NCBI RefSeq assembly: GCF_003149085.1
Contig: NZ_QGDT01000003.1
Span: forward strand, 474,384-538,383
Direction of reading: 5' to 3'
Length of the DNA: 64,000 bases
Origin: Dyadobacter jejuensis
GTDB lineage: Bacteria > Bacteroidota > Bacteroidia > Cytophagales > Spirosomataceae
The notes below the pieces were generated by a model. It had not been told where the DNA came from. It saw only the letters and a program-made list of their open reading frames with translations, and did not search any database. Below are positions 26,988-36,066 of the stretch, in pieces (position 1 is the first letter of the stretch; each line of letters begins with the position of its first letter). A program made the position numbers and the translations under genes.

Positions 26988-28142
26988 ATGATTCACAGCG
27001 CCTTACAGGTCATTCTAGTGGTCATCGCTATTACCCTAGTATGCTATTTTATATTCACATGCCTTTTGGCCTTTACCTGGAAGCGTCAGCCAGCTATCGC
27101 AGAGCGCAAAGACCTAAAGGAGCCATCCAGCTTTTTTACGGTGATAGTCCCGGTGCGAAACGAAGCCAATAATATTGGAAAGCTACTGCAGGACTTGATT
27201 CGTCAGGACTACCCATCACACCTTTACGAGGTGCTCATTATGAACGATGGCTCCACCGACGCCACTGCGCAGCTTGTAGAGGAAATTATAAGGAATACCA
27301 CCCGCCAGATCCACCTGGTCGAGCTTCCCTCCGACCCCTCCAAATCGCCTAAGAAGCGAGCCATAGAACATGGAATAAAAATGGCCAAAGGGTCGCTCAT
27401 AACCACCACCGATGGCGACTGCCGTATGGGTCCCCACTGGCTTTCGTCGATTGACTCCTATTACCAGTCCACGGCTTGCCGGCTGATCAGTGGACCCGTC
27501 ACTTTCCTTGAACCCCAAAAGCTCACCGACCATTTACAAATTATAGAATTTGCAAGCTTAGTAGGTAGTGGCGCGTGCTCGCTGGTGGCGGGGTTCCCCT
27601 CTATGTGTAATGGTGCCAACCTCACCTACGAAAAACGGACTTTTATGGCCGTAGGAGGCTACTCAGGCGTGGACCACCTGGCATCTGGTGATGATGAGTT
27701 TCTTTTGCATAAAATAGCGGACCAATTCCCCGGCCAATACGGATTCATTAATGACCCTGAAGTCATTGTTAGTACCGCAGCGCATCAAGACTGGACCTCT
27801 TTTTACAGGCAAAGAAAACGATGGGGTAGTAAATGGAAACATTATACCAATCCTACACCTAAAATATTGGCTATCTTTATTTTCATGGCCAATGTATCCA
27901 TGCTCATTAGTGTAGTTTTAGCCCTATTTGGATGCATATCTTTATCAGACTTAGCCATTATATGTCTGCTAAAATGCTTGCCTGAATGGATATTCCTAAC
28001 CCCTATACTGGGTTTTCTCAAAAAAAGATCGTCAATTCCTTATATACCACTCACTCAATTGCTCTATCCTTTTTACGTCTGCCTGTTTGGTTTAGCGGCC
28101 CAAGATAAGACCTATATATGGAAAGGCAGACGGCTATCGTAA
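26988..28142 (+). CDS. membrane-bound family 2 glycosyltransferase
   Basis: 384-aa glycosyltransferase with an N-terminal membrane helix (about residues 6-30), the GT-A domain (FTVIVPVRNEANNIGKLL, NDGSTDATAQ, the metal-binding TDGDCRMG and the ED-type ASGDDEFLLHKI) and the processive QRKRW motif (about residue 278), followed by three or four C-terminal membrane segments. This resembles the hyaluronan/cellulose synthase-like and ceramide glucosyltransferase group. The close spacing to the flippase-like gene suggests that it makes a glycolipid or exported glycan. Confidence 0.85.
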   Translation: MIHSALQVILVVIAITLVCYFIFTCLLAFTWKRQPAIAERKDLKEPSSFFTVIVPVRNEANNIGKLLQDLIRQDYPSHLYEVLIMNDGSTDATAQLVEEIIRNTTRQIHLVELPSDPSKSPKKRAIEHGIKMAKGSLITTTDGDCRMGPHWLSSIDSYYQSTACRLISGPVTFLEPQKLTDHLQIIEFASLVGSGACSLVAGFPSMCNGANLTYEKRTFMAVGGYSGVDHLASGDDEFLLHKIADQFPGQYGFINDPEVIVSTAAHQDWTSFYRQRKRWGSKWKHYTNPTPKILAIFIFMANVSMLISVVLALFGCISLSDLAIICLLKCLPEWIFLTPILGFLKKRSSIPYIPLTQLLYPFYVCLFGLAAQDKTYIWKGRRLS

Positions 28143-28161
28143 TACCCGATATCGCCTAAGT

Positions 28162-28198
28162 AAAAAAGGAGGTGCTCCAAATGGAACACCTCCTTTTT
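28162..28198. terminator. bidirectional terminator between convergent genes
   Basis: AAAAAAGGAGGTG(C)TCC pairs with GGA(A)CACCTCCTTTTT, with A-run on one side and T-run on the other, so it can serve both the glycosyltransferase and the choice-of-anchor A gene. Confidence 0.9.
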
Positions 28199-28225
28199 AG
28201 CATCAATGCCGTCTTAAGCCACCAA

Positions 28226-30286
28226 TTATTGTTTAACAAACTTTTGCTGGGTAACACCCTGCTCATCCACAACACGCATTACATAGGTTCCCGAAGGCAG
28301 GCTTCCTATGCCGATTTGTGCCTGATGCGCTGCAACTACCGGCTGAACACTCTTTACACGTGCAGCATTCATAGAGAATACCTCAACTTTTTGAATGTTA
28401 CTGGTACTAGACACCGTTAGCTCATTGATTGCTGGATTGGGGTATACGGCTACAGAAGAAGTTACCGCACATCCACGATCTGAGATCGCTTTGATGGTAC
28501 TGTATTCGAAACTACCGTCCATATCAACTTGCTTCAATCGGTAATACTGGTTACCAGCCTGGTTGCTTTCCTTAGAAAAAGGGGAGTCGATATATTCGTA
28601 TTGATCCTGAGTAGCGTTATAAGTCACCTCATCTAAGGCTACGAAGCTGGTAGCGTTGGTAGACCTTTCCACTTCGAAATGAGAGAAATTCTCTGCTTCT
28701 GCTACCGTCCATTGTAAAACCGCAGCACAGTTCACCTTTTCAACAGAATAAGATGCTAGTTTCACCGGTAGTGGAGTGTCGTCGGGCGGAGAGGTCTTGC
28801 ACGTACTCGATGATTCTGGATAGCTAATGGCAAATGTTGTTGTGGGTGACACAGTAACTCTAATTTTTGAACCTGCCTTTTTTATCGAAGCATTGGCATC
28901 ATCGATCTCCTGCCATTTGCCATCGACTTTGGTCCATCCCGGCCAGGCAATACCTTTGCCATCGGCATCGATCGCAGCACCTGGGAAAAGTAAACGGCCG
29001 CTCAGCGGTTGGTTGGTTTCCGTTTTAACCACTTCGTCATTGGCGTTGATCCATTCAATCTTCGCTGTGGCGCCTGTCGCATCGTAATTGGGCGTTATGG
29101 TATAGTTTAACCAAGGAGCGTTATTGTCGCACTCAGATCCCCCAGTGACCGTAATAGTCTTGTCCTCTTGCAATGGAACATCGGGCTGAAAAGGCCAAAA
29201 ATGAATCTCATCTCTTTGGTGTGTGAACTGATCGGCGATCACCTGGCCATTGATATTACCGTTATTGTCCTTGATCAGATTAGCTCTCGGAGCCAATAAC
29301 GTACCCGATATTTGCGCATTCCCTCCTACTGTAAGCGTTGAGCTAGCATCCGGAAAATTATACAGTATATAGCTTCCTTGGCTGTCGTTAAGCCCGCCAA
29401 ATCCAGGAAAACTTAGCGTGCCCCCAAAAGCAGGGTAGTCTACAATATTAATAATCAATCCAAAATTTTTGTTGGGAACCTCAGCTCCCACTTGCGAAGG
29501 CCCATTAGGAATACCTTGAATATTGATATTTTGAATGGAGTTCCATACGGCGGCCGATACCGTCAGTACATTAATTTTATTAGGATCTACAACAATGCGA
29601 GGATTATTTCCAAACTTCGATGGGTCCTTATAGGGTCCCATCTCAGCTCCTGGAATGGTATTACCATTTTGATCTTTGATAGGGAGGTTGTCGGCCAGCA
29701 AGGCTAATTTATCCGAATTACTGATCAAATTGGTAAATGCCTTATCGATATCGATCTGAGAAGACCCTGTTCCAAATACATTTTGACAGATGGGATTATT
29801 GGCATCACTCAACTCTGCACTACCAAATGAATTGGCCTGAGCATTCAAGGTGATATTAGGAGTGCTTCCATATCCGCTAGTAGCTTTGGTGATTCGAATA
29901 TTGGAAGCCGCTCCATTATTATCACGATACCATGTTTTTAGGGGTGTTGGCGTCGTGCAGTTTCCAATCTTTACGTAGTTGTTTCCGTTGATGGTAAGGC
30001 TGCCACTATTCAGGTTCACACCCCCACGTACGGCCAGCCCAATAGATACGCCACCCACATGAAATATTCCAAGGCTTTTATCAAAACTAATTTGATACTG
30101 GTTACTTGTCAAATTTCCACCGATGGCAACCGGTCCTTCCGTTTCTGAAGACTGTAGAATTGTGTTGCCTTTTACGAAAATATTAAATTTCAAAGCTGGC
30201 GCGGTAGGACTTTGAGCCACCGATTGGCCAGGAATGACCCAACAAAGGGCCATATTTAAGAGGAGGAATTTAAAGTATGATTGCAT
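28226..30286 (-). CDS. choice-of-anchor A protein with T9SS sorting domain
   Basis: Large surface or secreted protein, 686 aa. Signal peptide about residues 1-24. Residues about 30-370 match the choice-of-anchor A adhesive domain (FNIFVKGNTILQSSETEGPVAIGGNL, later GNAQISGTLLAPRANL). The middle is beta-rich, followed near residue 515-600 by an Fn3-like segment common in T9SS cargo (LPVKLASYSVEKVN...VLQWTVAEAENFSHFEVERS). The last 75 residues form a type A sorting domain (VAVYPNPAINELTVSS, LPSGTYVMRVVD). It should cross the outer membrane by type IX secretion and act in adhesion or matrix formation. Confidence 0.88.
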   Translation of the reverse strand: MQSYFKFLLLNMALCWVIPGQSVAQSPTAPALKFNIFVKGNTILQSSETEGPVAIGGNLTSNQYQISFDKSLGIFHVGGVSIGLAVRGGVNLNSGSLTINGNNYVKIGNCTTPTPLKTWYRDNNGAASNIRITKATSGYGSTPNITLNAQANSFGSAELSDANNPICQNVFGTGSSQIDIDKAFTNLISNSDKLALLADNLPIKDQNGNTIPGAEMGPYKDPSKFGNNPRIVVDPNKINVLTVSAAVWNSIQNINIQGIPNGPSQVGAEVPNKNFGLIINIVDYPAFGGTLSFPGFGGLNDSQGSYILYNFPDASSTLTVGGNAQISGTLLAPRANLIKDNNGNINGQVIADQFTHQRDEIHFWPFQPDVPLQEDKTITVTGGSECDNNAPWLNYTITPNYDATGATAKIEWINANDEVVKTETNQPLSGRLLFPGAAIDADGKGIAWPGWTKVDGKWQEIDDANASIKKAGSKIRVTVSPTTTFAISYPESSSTCKTSPPDDTPLPVKLASYSVEKVNCAAVLQWTVAEAENFSHFEVERSTNATSFVALDEVTYNATQDQYEYIDSPFSKESNQAGNQYYRLKQVDMDGSFEYSTIKAISDRGCAVTSSVAVYPNPAINELTVSSTSNIQKVEVFSMNAARVKSVQPVVAAHQAQIGIGSLPSGTYVMRVVDEQGVTQQKFVKQ

Positions 30287-30597
30287 AATGATTTGAGGTT
30301 TTATCTACCGCAAAACTATAAATGCCATCACAGAGCAGGAAATTAAAGGTCTAAATGAGGTATATAGCGGGGTCAAACCGCAAATTTCTGTGGTTAAAAA
30401 AAACAGCTTTCCAGTCCCTTGGTTCTACCCATAATAATCGATCTAAAGGTTACGACAGCAATTGTAATAAATCAAATAAGCCTAAATGCATGTTTTAACA
30501 TCTATCAAAAATTATTACTACATCATGAGTACATATAGTACTAATTACCAATCATATTTATCAACTCCTTTCAACTTTATTCGATCTTTTTGCTAAC
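30287..30597. other. 311-base spacer upstream of the T9SS protein
   Basis: No coding sequence seen. CAAAACTA at 30311-30318 is a -7 box (TAGTTTTG) on the minus strand for the adhesin gene, with no matching -33. The rest is AT-rich; I see no hairpin or repeat that stands out. Confidence 0.4.
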
Positions 30598-31419
30598 CTA
30601 TCCCTTCAAGGATTTGCCCTCCTTAAGTTGCCCAATTTCAGTTTTCATTTCCTGAAGCATTTTCAATAAAACCTGTAAGTCGGTCTGCGGCTCAGGCAGG
30701 GACTTGCTGTGAAAACTATAATATTCCCAAACCTCTAAAACTTCAGAAACCGGCACCGTATAAGCAAAATATTGTTTGTTGAACGACTGCAGTAATAAGG
30801 TTCCGTTATCATGAACCGTAACCTGCTTAAATACGAAGTCCTGTTCACCCCTTAAAATTACGATGCAAGGTGTCTCCCTTTTAAGACTGGTCCAATCTTG
30901 CACATAACGAGCGATAATATCACTCCCCTCGGGTATAGGCAACATGCTATCCCCTTGGGTAGGAAACATTCTAAATGTGCCGTTCTTGGGTAAGTTTGGT
31001 AAATTAAACTTTGGTAAGGTTGCCAAGAACTCCGGATCACTGTACCCTGCCCGGTACCCAGCCTTGGCCTTTACTGGCACATACTCCACATTTTCCTGGT
31101 CTTCCTTGTCGACGGTAATGGCCAATACCCTTATCTGCCCCCCCTTCATAAACAACTCACTGCCTACCTCTAGATCCGTCAATTTCTGCTCCGACAGTTT
31201 GGATAAATCGATCTTCAACAAACTGTCGATACTCATTCTAAAGAATTCAGAAAAATTTATCAGATCATCGATACCAGGGTTGGACGTCCTACCGCTTTCA
31301 TGGGCATTCAGCTTCACCCGCGATATTCCTAATTTCTCGGCAAGCGCTTCCTGACTCAATTTACGCCTTGACCTTAAAAACTTAATGTTAACCGACCAAT
31401 AAATTGCATGATTCTTCAT
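30598..31419 (-). CDS. XRE-family regulator with S24-like C-terminal domain
   Basis: 273-aa regulator. N-terminal HTH of the Cro/CI type (IKFLRSRRKLSQEALAEKLGISRVKLNAHESGR, about residues 12-44) and a C-terminal S24/LexA-like fold (FRMFPTQGDSMLPIPEGSDIIARYV, about 152-176; PCIVILRGEQDFVFKQV), as in CI-type repressors. The Ser in GDSM is in place for the nucleophile; the matching Lys is not certain, so self-cleavage is not proven. A short C-terminal helix follows. Its own promoter carries a split palindrome (GTATCA/TGATAC), which points to autoregulation. Confidence 0.82.
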   Translation of the reverse strand: MKNHAIYWSVNIKFLRSRRKLSQEALAEKLGISRVKLNAHESGRTSNPGIDDLINFSEFFRMSIDSLLKIDLSKLSEQKLTDLEVGSELFMKGGQIRVLAITVDKEDQENVEYVPVKAKAGYRAGYSDPEFLATLPKFNLPNLPKNGTFRMFPTQGDSMLPIPEGSDIIARYVQDWTSLKRETPCIVILRGEQDFVFKQVTVHDNGTLLLQSFNKQYFAYTVPVSEVLEVWEYYSFHSKSLPEPQTDLQVLLKMLQEMKTEIGQLKEGKSLKG

Positions 31420-31453
31420 TGTACAAGCGTTTTACATGAAAAAGATATTAACA

Positions 31454-31487
31454 GTATCAAATATACACATCTTAATGATACTAACAA
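31454..31487 (-). promoter_or_regulatory. promoter and probable operator of the XRE/S24 gene
   Basis: On the minus strand, TTG (31487-31485), 19 nt, TATATTTG (31465-31458). The half-sites GTATCA (31454-31459) and TGATAC (31476-31481) form an inverted repeat with a 16-nt spacer that overlaps the -7 box, as expected for autorepression. Confidence 0.55.
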
Positions 31488-31664
31488 TACTTTTGATAAT
31501 TTTTTCTTATCTAATCCGCTGATTCCTAATCCCCTCTTGATAAAGAGTAGGATCCACTCATTAAATGTAAATCAATACTTCCTTAGCCTACACCAGGCCA
31601 TAGCGTAAAGCACAGAACTCGTTAGTGATGCCCCCACCGTATGAAAAGAAAAAATGAAAAACGA

Positions 31665-31710
31665 TTTGGATTTATATTTTGTTTAACTATTTTTGATAAA
31701 CATTAAACAA
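31665..31710 (+). promoter_or_regulatory. promoter and candidate operator of the carotenoid operon
   Basis: TTTG (31665-31668), exactly 19 nt, then TATTTTTG (31688-31695): a textbook Bacteroidota promoter 20 bases before the MerR start codon. An 8-bp inverted repeat TTGTTTAA (31679-31686) / TTAAACAA (31703-31710) brackets the -7 box, a good place for the MerR/CarH-type protein to block RNA polymerase. Confidence 0.75.
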
Positions 31711-31714
31711 TATT

Positions 31715-32602
31715 ATGGCCGAGTACTCCATTAAAGACCTTGAAAATATAACCAGTTTGAAGGCACATACCATCAGAATATGGGAACAGCGCTATGGACT
31801 CCTCACCCCACAAAGAACTGCTACCAATATTCGCTTCTATACCGATGATGATTTAAAGAAATTATTATCGGTCATGATGCTCATGGAGGCGGGGATGAAA
31901 ATATCGGCGATTGGCAAATTGAGTGATGTCGAATGGAAACAAAAAGTAGAAGAGGCCATTGAACAGGAGTCAACTGGTCCTCAAAAATTGGCCGTTAAAA
32001 TAAACCAGACCCGCATAGCCATTTTAGAATACGACGAAATTAGTATCCATGCTGTTCTCGACGAACTGATCGGGGAGTTAGGAATAGATGACACCTATGA
32101 GAAATTCATCTATCCTTTACTGGTTAAAACGGGGCTTTGGTGGATGAACGATAAAATGACGCCGGCTCAGGAACACTTTTTTTCTAACATTATTAGAAAG
32201 CGGCTATTCTCTGTCATAGCCAATTTAGAAAACCGTAAAACTTCTAAACAGAAATGGATTCTCTTTTTAAACGAAAAAGAAGAGCATGAAATTGGACTGC
32301 TCTATAGTTATTACCTCATCATACGCCAAGGTGCACAAGCCTTATATCTGGGGAGTAGAGTACCATTCGAGAACTTAAAGGAAGTTGCGGCGGTATATGG
32401 CCCCACGCATTTATGTACCTTTTGTGTTAGTAATCAACCAGAAACCTATTTAAAAAAATTTATAGAACAGCTGGCGGCACACTTTCCACAACAAAGCATC
32501 TGTGTGTCAGGGCCGAGCAATTACCTTAATAACTTATTGGCAGAAAAAAACATTATAGCCCTCCACTCCGTAGAGCAACTTAAAAACCAACTCCAATCAT
32601 GA
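31715..32602 (+). CDS. MerR-type regulator with cobalamin-binding motifs (CarH-like)
   Basis: 295-aa regulator. N-terminal MerR HTH (YSIKDLENITSLKAHTIRIWEQRYGLL, residues 4-30), helical B12-cap domain with the W-x9-EH motif (W143, E153, H154) and a cobalamin-binding domain with E-x-H-x-x-G (E189, H191, G194) followed by the conserved GAQALYLG. These are the hallmarks of CarH/LitR, which hold adenosylcobalamin, repress in the dark and release DNA when light breaks the Co-C bond. It is the first gene of the carotenoid operon and overlaps crtI by ATGA, so it probably represses carotenoid synthesis and itself. Confidence 0.88.
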   Translation: MAEYSIKDLENITSLKAHTIRIWEQRYGLLTPQRTATNIRFYTDDDLKKLLSVMMLMEAGMKISAIGKLSDVEWKQKVEEAIEQESTGPQKLAVKINQTRIAILEYDEISIHAVLDELIGELGIDDTYEKFIYPLLVKTGLWWMNDKMTPAQEHFFSNIIRKRLFSVIANLENRKTSKQKWILFLNEKEEHEIGLLYSYYLIIRQGAQALYLGSRVPFENLKEVAAVYGPTHLCTFCVSNQPETYLKKFIEQLAAHFPQQSICVSGPSNYLNNLLAEKNIIALHSVEQLKNQLQS

Positions 32603-34077
32603 TAGCAACAAATAAGGCAATCGTACTCGGTTCAGGATTCGCAGGAATGGCTGGGGCAGCGTTGCTGGCAAAAAATGGATTAGACGTAACGGTGATAGAA
32701 AAGAACACCACCTCGGGAGGGCGGGGCAGGGTTTTCGAAGATCAAGGCTACCGCTTCGATATGGGCCCCTCTTGGTATTGGATGCCCGATGTTTACGAAC
32801 AATATTATAATGAATTTGGCTATACCACTGCCGACTTCTATGAGCTAAAAAAGCTGGATCCGGGGTTTGCCGTCATATTTGGCCAAAATGAAGTGATGGA
32901 TATTCCGGCCGACTTTGAAGAGATATGCACCCTTTTCGAAAGTTACGAGACGGGGGCGGCCGAAAAGCTACGTAGGTTTATCGCAGATGGGGCCTACAAA
33001 TACCAGGTAGGCATGGGTGAAATGGTATTCCAGCCAGCACACTCTGTAATCGAATTCATGAAAGTACGGTTGCTAAAGGATGCCTTAAAATTACAGCTCC
33101 TATCATCCTTTAAAGGCCATGTGCGCGAGTATTTCAAGGATCCCCGTTTATTGGCTTTGATGGAGTTTCCGGTTTTGTTTCTGGGGGCCTTACCCAAAAA
33201 CACCCCAGCCATGTATAGCCTAATGAATTTTGCAGGCTTAAAACAGGGGACATTTTACCCCATGGGAGGTTTTGGAAGGGTAGCCGAAACTTTTCAAAAA
33301 ATCGCAGAAGAACAAGGAGTGAAATTTAAGTTCCAAACAGATATCCATTCTATTCAAATCAAGGATAACAGGGTAGTGGGCTTACAAAATATCAATGATT
33401 TTTATCCAGCCGACATTTTGCTAGGTACTGCCGACTATGCCCATATAGAGCGCATGCTGCTTCCCAAATCGCACAGGTCCTACCCTACCAGCTATTGGGA
33501 CAAGCGCACTTTTGCTCCTTCGGCACTTATCTTTTATCTGGGAATCAACAAAAAGCTAGAGGGATTGAGGCATCATAATTTATTTTTTGAAGAATCGTTC
33601 GACCAACATGCGCACGACATCTATAAGGATCCCAAATGGCCTAAAAACCCTCTATTCTATGCCTGCTGCCCATCCCGAACCGATGAGTCAGTGGCTCCGG
33701 CCGGTAAGGAGAACCTATTTCTGCTGATGCCCCTGGCAATTGGCCTCGCCGACAGCCCCAGTTTGCGAGAAGAATACTTCGAGATGCTGATGGAAAGACT
33801 GGAGAAATTTGCCGGGGAGCCTATTAGAGAATTTATTGATTATAAGAAAAGCTATTGTATCAATAATTTCATTAATGACTATAATGCCTATAAAGGAAAT
33901 GCCTATGGCCTAGCCAATACTTTACGACAAACGGCCTTTCTAAAGCCTAAAATGCGAAGCCAGAAGGTATCCAACCTGTACTATGCCGGACAACTCACCG
34001 TCCCAGGCCCTGGAGTGCCCCCCACGATCATCTCTGGCCAAATCGCTGCAAAGGAAATCTTAAAACATCTCAACTAA
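32599..34077 (+). CDS. crtI: phytoene desaturase
   Basis: FAD-dependent enzyme turning phytoene into lycopene (or neurosporene). 492 aa with the dinucleotide-binding motif VLGSGFAGMAGAALLAKNG at the N-terminus, the GGRGRVFEDQGYRFDMGPSWYWM segment (about residues 41-63) and the C-terminal signature NLYYAGQLTVPGPGVPPTIISGQIAAKEI (about 461-489), which is diagnostic of the bacterial CrtI family. It overlaps the regulator by four bases and is followed by crtB after five bases. Confidence 0.96.
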   Translation: MIATNKAIVLGSGFAGMAGAALLAKNGLDVTVIEKNTTSGGRGRVFEDQGYRFDMGPSWYWMPDVYEQYYNEFGYTTADFYELKKLDPGFAVIFGQNEVMDIPADFEEICTLFESYETGAAEKLRRFIADGAYKYQVGMGEMVFQPAHSVIEFMKVRLLKDALKLQLLSSFKGHVREYFKDPRLLALMEFPVLFLGALPKNTPAMYSLMNFAGLKQGTFYPMGGFGRVAETFQKIAEEQGVKFKFQTDIHSIQIKDNRVVGLQNINDFYPADILLGTADYAHIERMLLPKSHRSYPTSYWDKRTFAPSALIFYLGINKKLEGLRHHNLFFEESFDQHAHDIYKDPKWPKNPLFYACCPSRTDESVAPAGKENLFLLMPLAIGLADSPSLREEYFEMLMERLEKFAGEPIREFIDYKKSYCINNFINDYNAYKGNAYGLANTLRQTAFLKPKMRSQKVSNLYYAGQLTVPGPGVPPTIISGQIAAKEILKHLN

Positions 34078-34082
34078 GCATT

Positions 34083-34919
34083 ATGAAACAACTTTTCGAC
34101 CGTCTTTCCGAAACTTGTAGCAAAAGCACCACGGAATTATATAGCACATCCTTCTCCCTGGGAATTTATTTCCTCAAATCGGAATGGAGAAATCCCATTT
34201 ACGGTATTTACGGTTTCGTTCGACTGGCCGACGAAATTGTAGATAGTTTTCATGAGTATGACAAGGCCGACCTGATGGCAAAAATACGCACAGATACCGT
34301 GATGGCCCTCGAGAAGAGAATAAGCCTGAACCCAATTTTGAATAGCTTCCAACACGTGGTACATACCTACGGCATAGAGTGGCCACTTATCGATACCTTC
34401 CTCAAGAGTATGGAAATGGATCTTCAAAATATAACCTATACCAGCGACACCTACAAGGAGTACATTCTTGGCTCGGCGGAGGTGGTGGGACTCATGTGCC
34501 TGAGGGTTTTTACCGATGGCAATAAGGAACAATTTGACCAACTAAAACCCTATGCCATGAAACTTGGGGCGGCATTCCAGAAAGTCAACTTTTTGCGGGA
34601 CCTGAAGGCCGACTACCAGCAGCTAGGGAGATGTTACTTCCCGGGTGTCAATTTCGAGCATTTCTCTAAAGCCGATAAGGAACAAATACAGCTGGAGATC
34701 GAGAATGATTTCAGGGAGGCACTAGTAGGGATCAAAATGCTCCCTCCAGGCGCCCGGCGTGGCGTATATTTGGCTTACTATTACTATTATAAGCTTTACC
34801 TACGCATCAAGGCCACCCCTGCAGAAAAGGTGATGAATGCTCGAATTAGAATTCCCGATTTCGACAAAGCTGGGCTTATGCTCCGCTCATTGGTGAGGCA
34901 TCAGTTCGATTGGATGTAA
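34083..34919 (+). CDS. crtB: phytoene synthase
   Basis: Head-to-head condensation of two GGPP molecules to phytoene. 278 aa with both Asp-rich motifs: DEIVD in FVRLADEIVDSF (about residues 47-58) and DLKAD in NFLRDLKADYQQLGRCYFP (about 173-191). It sits 5 bases after crtI. The GGPP synthase gene needed to feed it is not in the window. Confidence 0.96.
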   Translation: MKQLFDRLSETCSKSTTELYSTSFSLGIYFLKSEWRNPIYGIYGFVRLADEIVDSFHEYDKADLMAKIRTDTVMALEKRISLNPILNSFQHVVHTYGIEWPLIDTFLKSMEMDLQNITYTSDTYKEYILGSAEVVGLMCLRVFTDGNKEQFDQLKPYAMKLGAAFQKVNFLRDLKADYQQLGRCYFPGVNFEHFSKADKEQIQLEIENDFREALVGIKMLPPGARRGVYLAYYYYYKLYLRIKATPAEKVMNARIRIPDFDKAGLMLRSLVRHQFDWM

Positions 34920-35062
34920 TTGGTTGTTGACATCGTTAGAGGAACATTTGAAACCAACACATTGTTTAGTTTATTTCCACTAGCCATGCTTTTTTACCTA
35001 ACAAGCAAGACTATTGACTCAGTGGCGTTTACAAAGTAGAAATTAATCCTATTCCTATCAAA

Positions 35063-35578
35063 ATGATACAAGAAAAAATTGTACTGGTTAATCCATCGGA
35101 TGAAGAAATAGGGTTGATGGACAAATTAGAGGCGCACCAAAAAGGGCTATTGCACCGGGCCATTTCCGTTTTTATATTCAATACTGCCGGCCAGCTGCTT
35201 CTCCAACAGCGGCAACATGACAAATACCACTCCGGTGGCCTATGGACCAATACCTGTTGCAGCCATCCATTCCCCAATGAATCCGTGGCCACAGCGGCTC
35301 AAAGGCGGCTATGGGAAGAAATGGGCATTCAAACGCCATTGAAACATATCTATCAATTTCAGTACTTCGCTCACTTGGACAAAGGCCTTATCGAGCATGA
35401 ATTGGACCATGTCTTTTATGGTATTACCGACCAGGCTCCCCAGATAAACCCTGAAGAAGCAGCAGACTTTCGTTTCGTACATCCGACCGAACTAGACCTT
35501 GACATGCGGCAAAATCCGCAAAACTATACGGAATGGTTCAAAATATGTTTACCTGAAGTTTTAAGACAATTGGCTTGA
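35063..35578 (+). CDS. idi: isopentenyl-diphosphate delta-isomerase, type I
   Basis: Interconverts IPP and DMAPP, raising the precursor supply for the operon. 171 aa with a Nudix fold: AHQKGLLHRAISVFIFN (the metal-binding His pair), TNTCCSHP with the active Cys (about residues 65-72), and RRLWEEMGI with the Glu cluster. 143 bases separate it from crtB, so a second promoter is possible; AACATTTG at 34946-34953 is a near match to the -7 box. Confidence 0.95.
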   Translation: MIQEKIVLVNPSDEEIGLMDKLEAHQKGLLHRAISVFIFNTAGQLLLQQRQHDKYHSGGLWTNTCCSHPFPNESVATAAQRRLWEEMGIQTPLKHIYQFQYFAHLDKGLIEHELDHVFYGITDQAPQINPEEAADFRFVHPTELDLDMRQNPQNYTEWFKICLPEVLRQLA

Positions 35579-35589
35579 CATCGATCCTT

Positions 35590-36066
35590 ATGACAAATTT
35601 GCTTCTTAACACGTTAATAATGCTGATCACTTTTTTATGTATGGAATCTGTGGCGTGGCTGGCTCATAAATACCTGATGCATGGATTTTTATGGTTCCTC
35701 CATGAGGACCACCATCAAAGAGATGATCAAAATTTTTTCGAAAAGAACGACTTCTTCTTTTTAATCTTCGCCATACCCGCTATCATTTTGATGTACTTAG
35801 GGATTTACCAAGGATTCCCCTACGTATTATGGATCGGCGCAGGAATTACCATTTATGGAGCGGCATATTTTTTAATTCATGATGTTTTTATCCACAGACG
35901 TTTCAAATGGCTGCGCAACGCCGATTCCCCCTATTTTAGGGCCATCAGAAGGGCGCATAAGATGCATCACAAACACTTAGGAAAACACCATGGCGAATGC
36001 TTCGGTATGTTATGGGTCCCTATGAAGTACTACAAGGAATCTTTAAATCCCAAAAGAACCAAATGA
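35590..36066 (+). CDS. crtZ: beta-carotene hydroxylase
   Basis: Membrane di-iron hydroxylase adding 3-OH groups to beta-ionone rings (zeaxanthin from beta-carotene). 158 aa from ATG 35590, with TTG 35575 as alternative. Four histidine motifs are present: HKYLMHG and HEDHH (about residues 26-43), HDVFIH (about 97-102) and HKMHHKHLGKHH (about 122-133), with about four hydrophobic stretches. It overlaps the cyclase gene by four bases. Confidence 0.94.
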   Translation: MTNLLLNTLIMLITFLCMESVAWLAHKYLMHGFLWFLHEDHHQRDDQNFFEKNDFFFLIFAIPAIILMYLGIYQGFPYVLWIGAGITIYGAAYFLIHDVFIHRRFKWLRNADSPYFRAIRRAHKMHHKHLGKHHGECFGMLWVPMKYYKESLNPKRTK

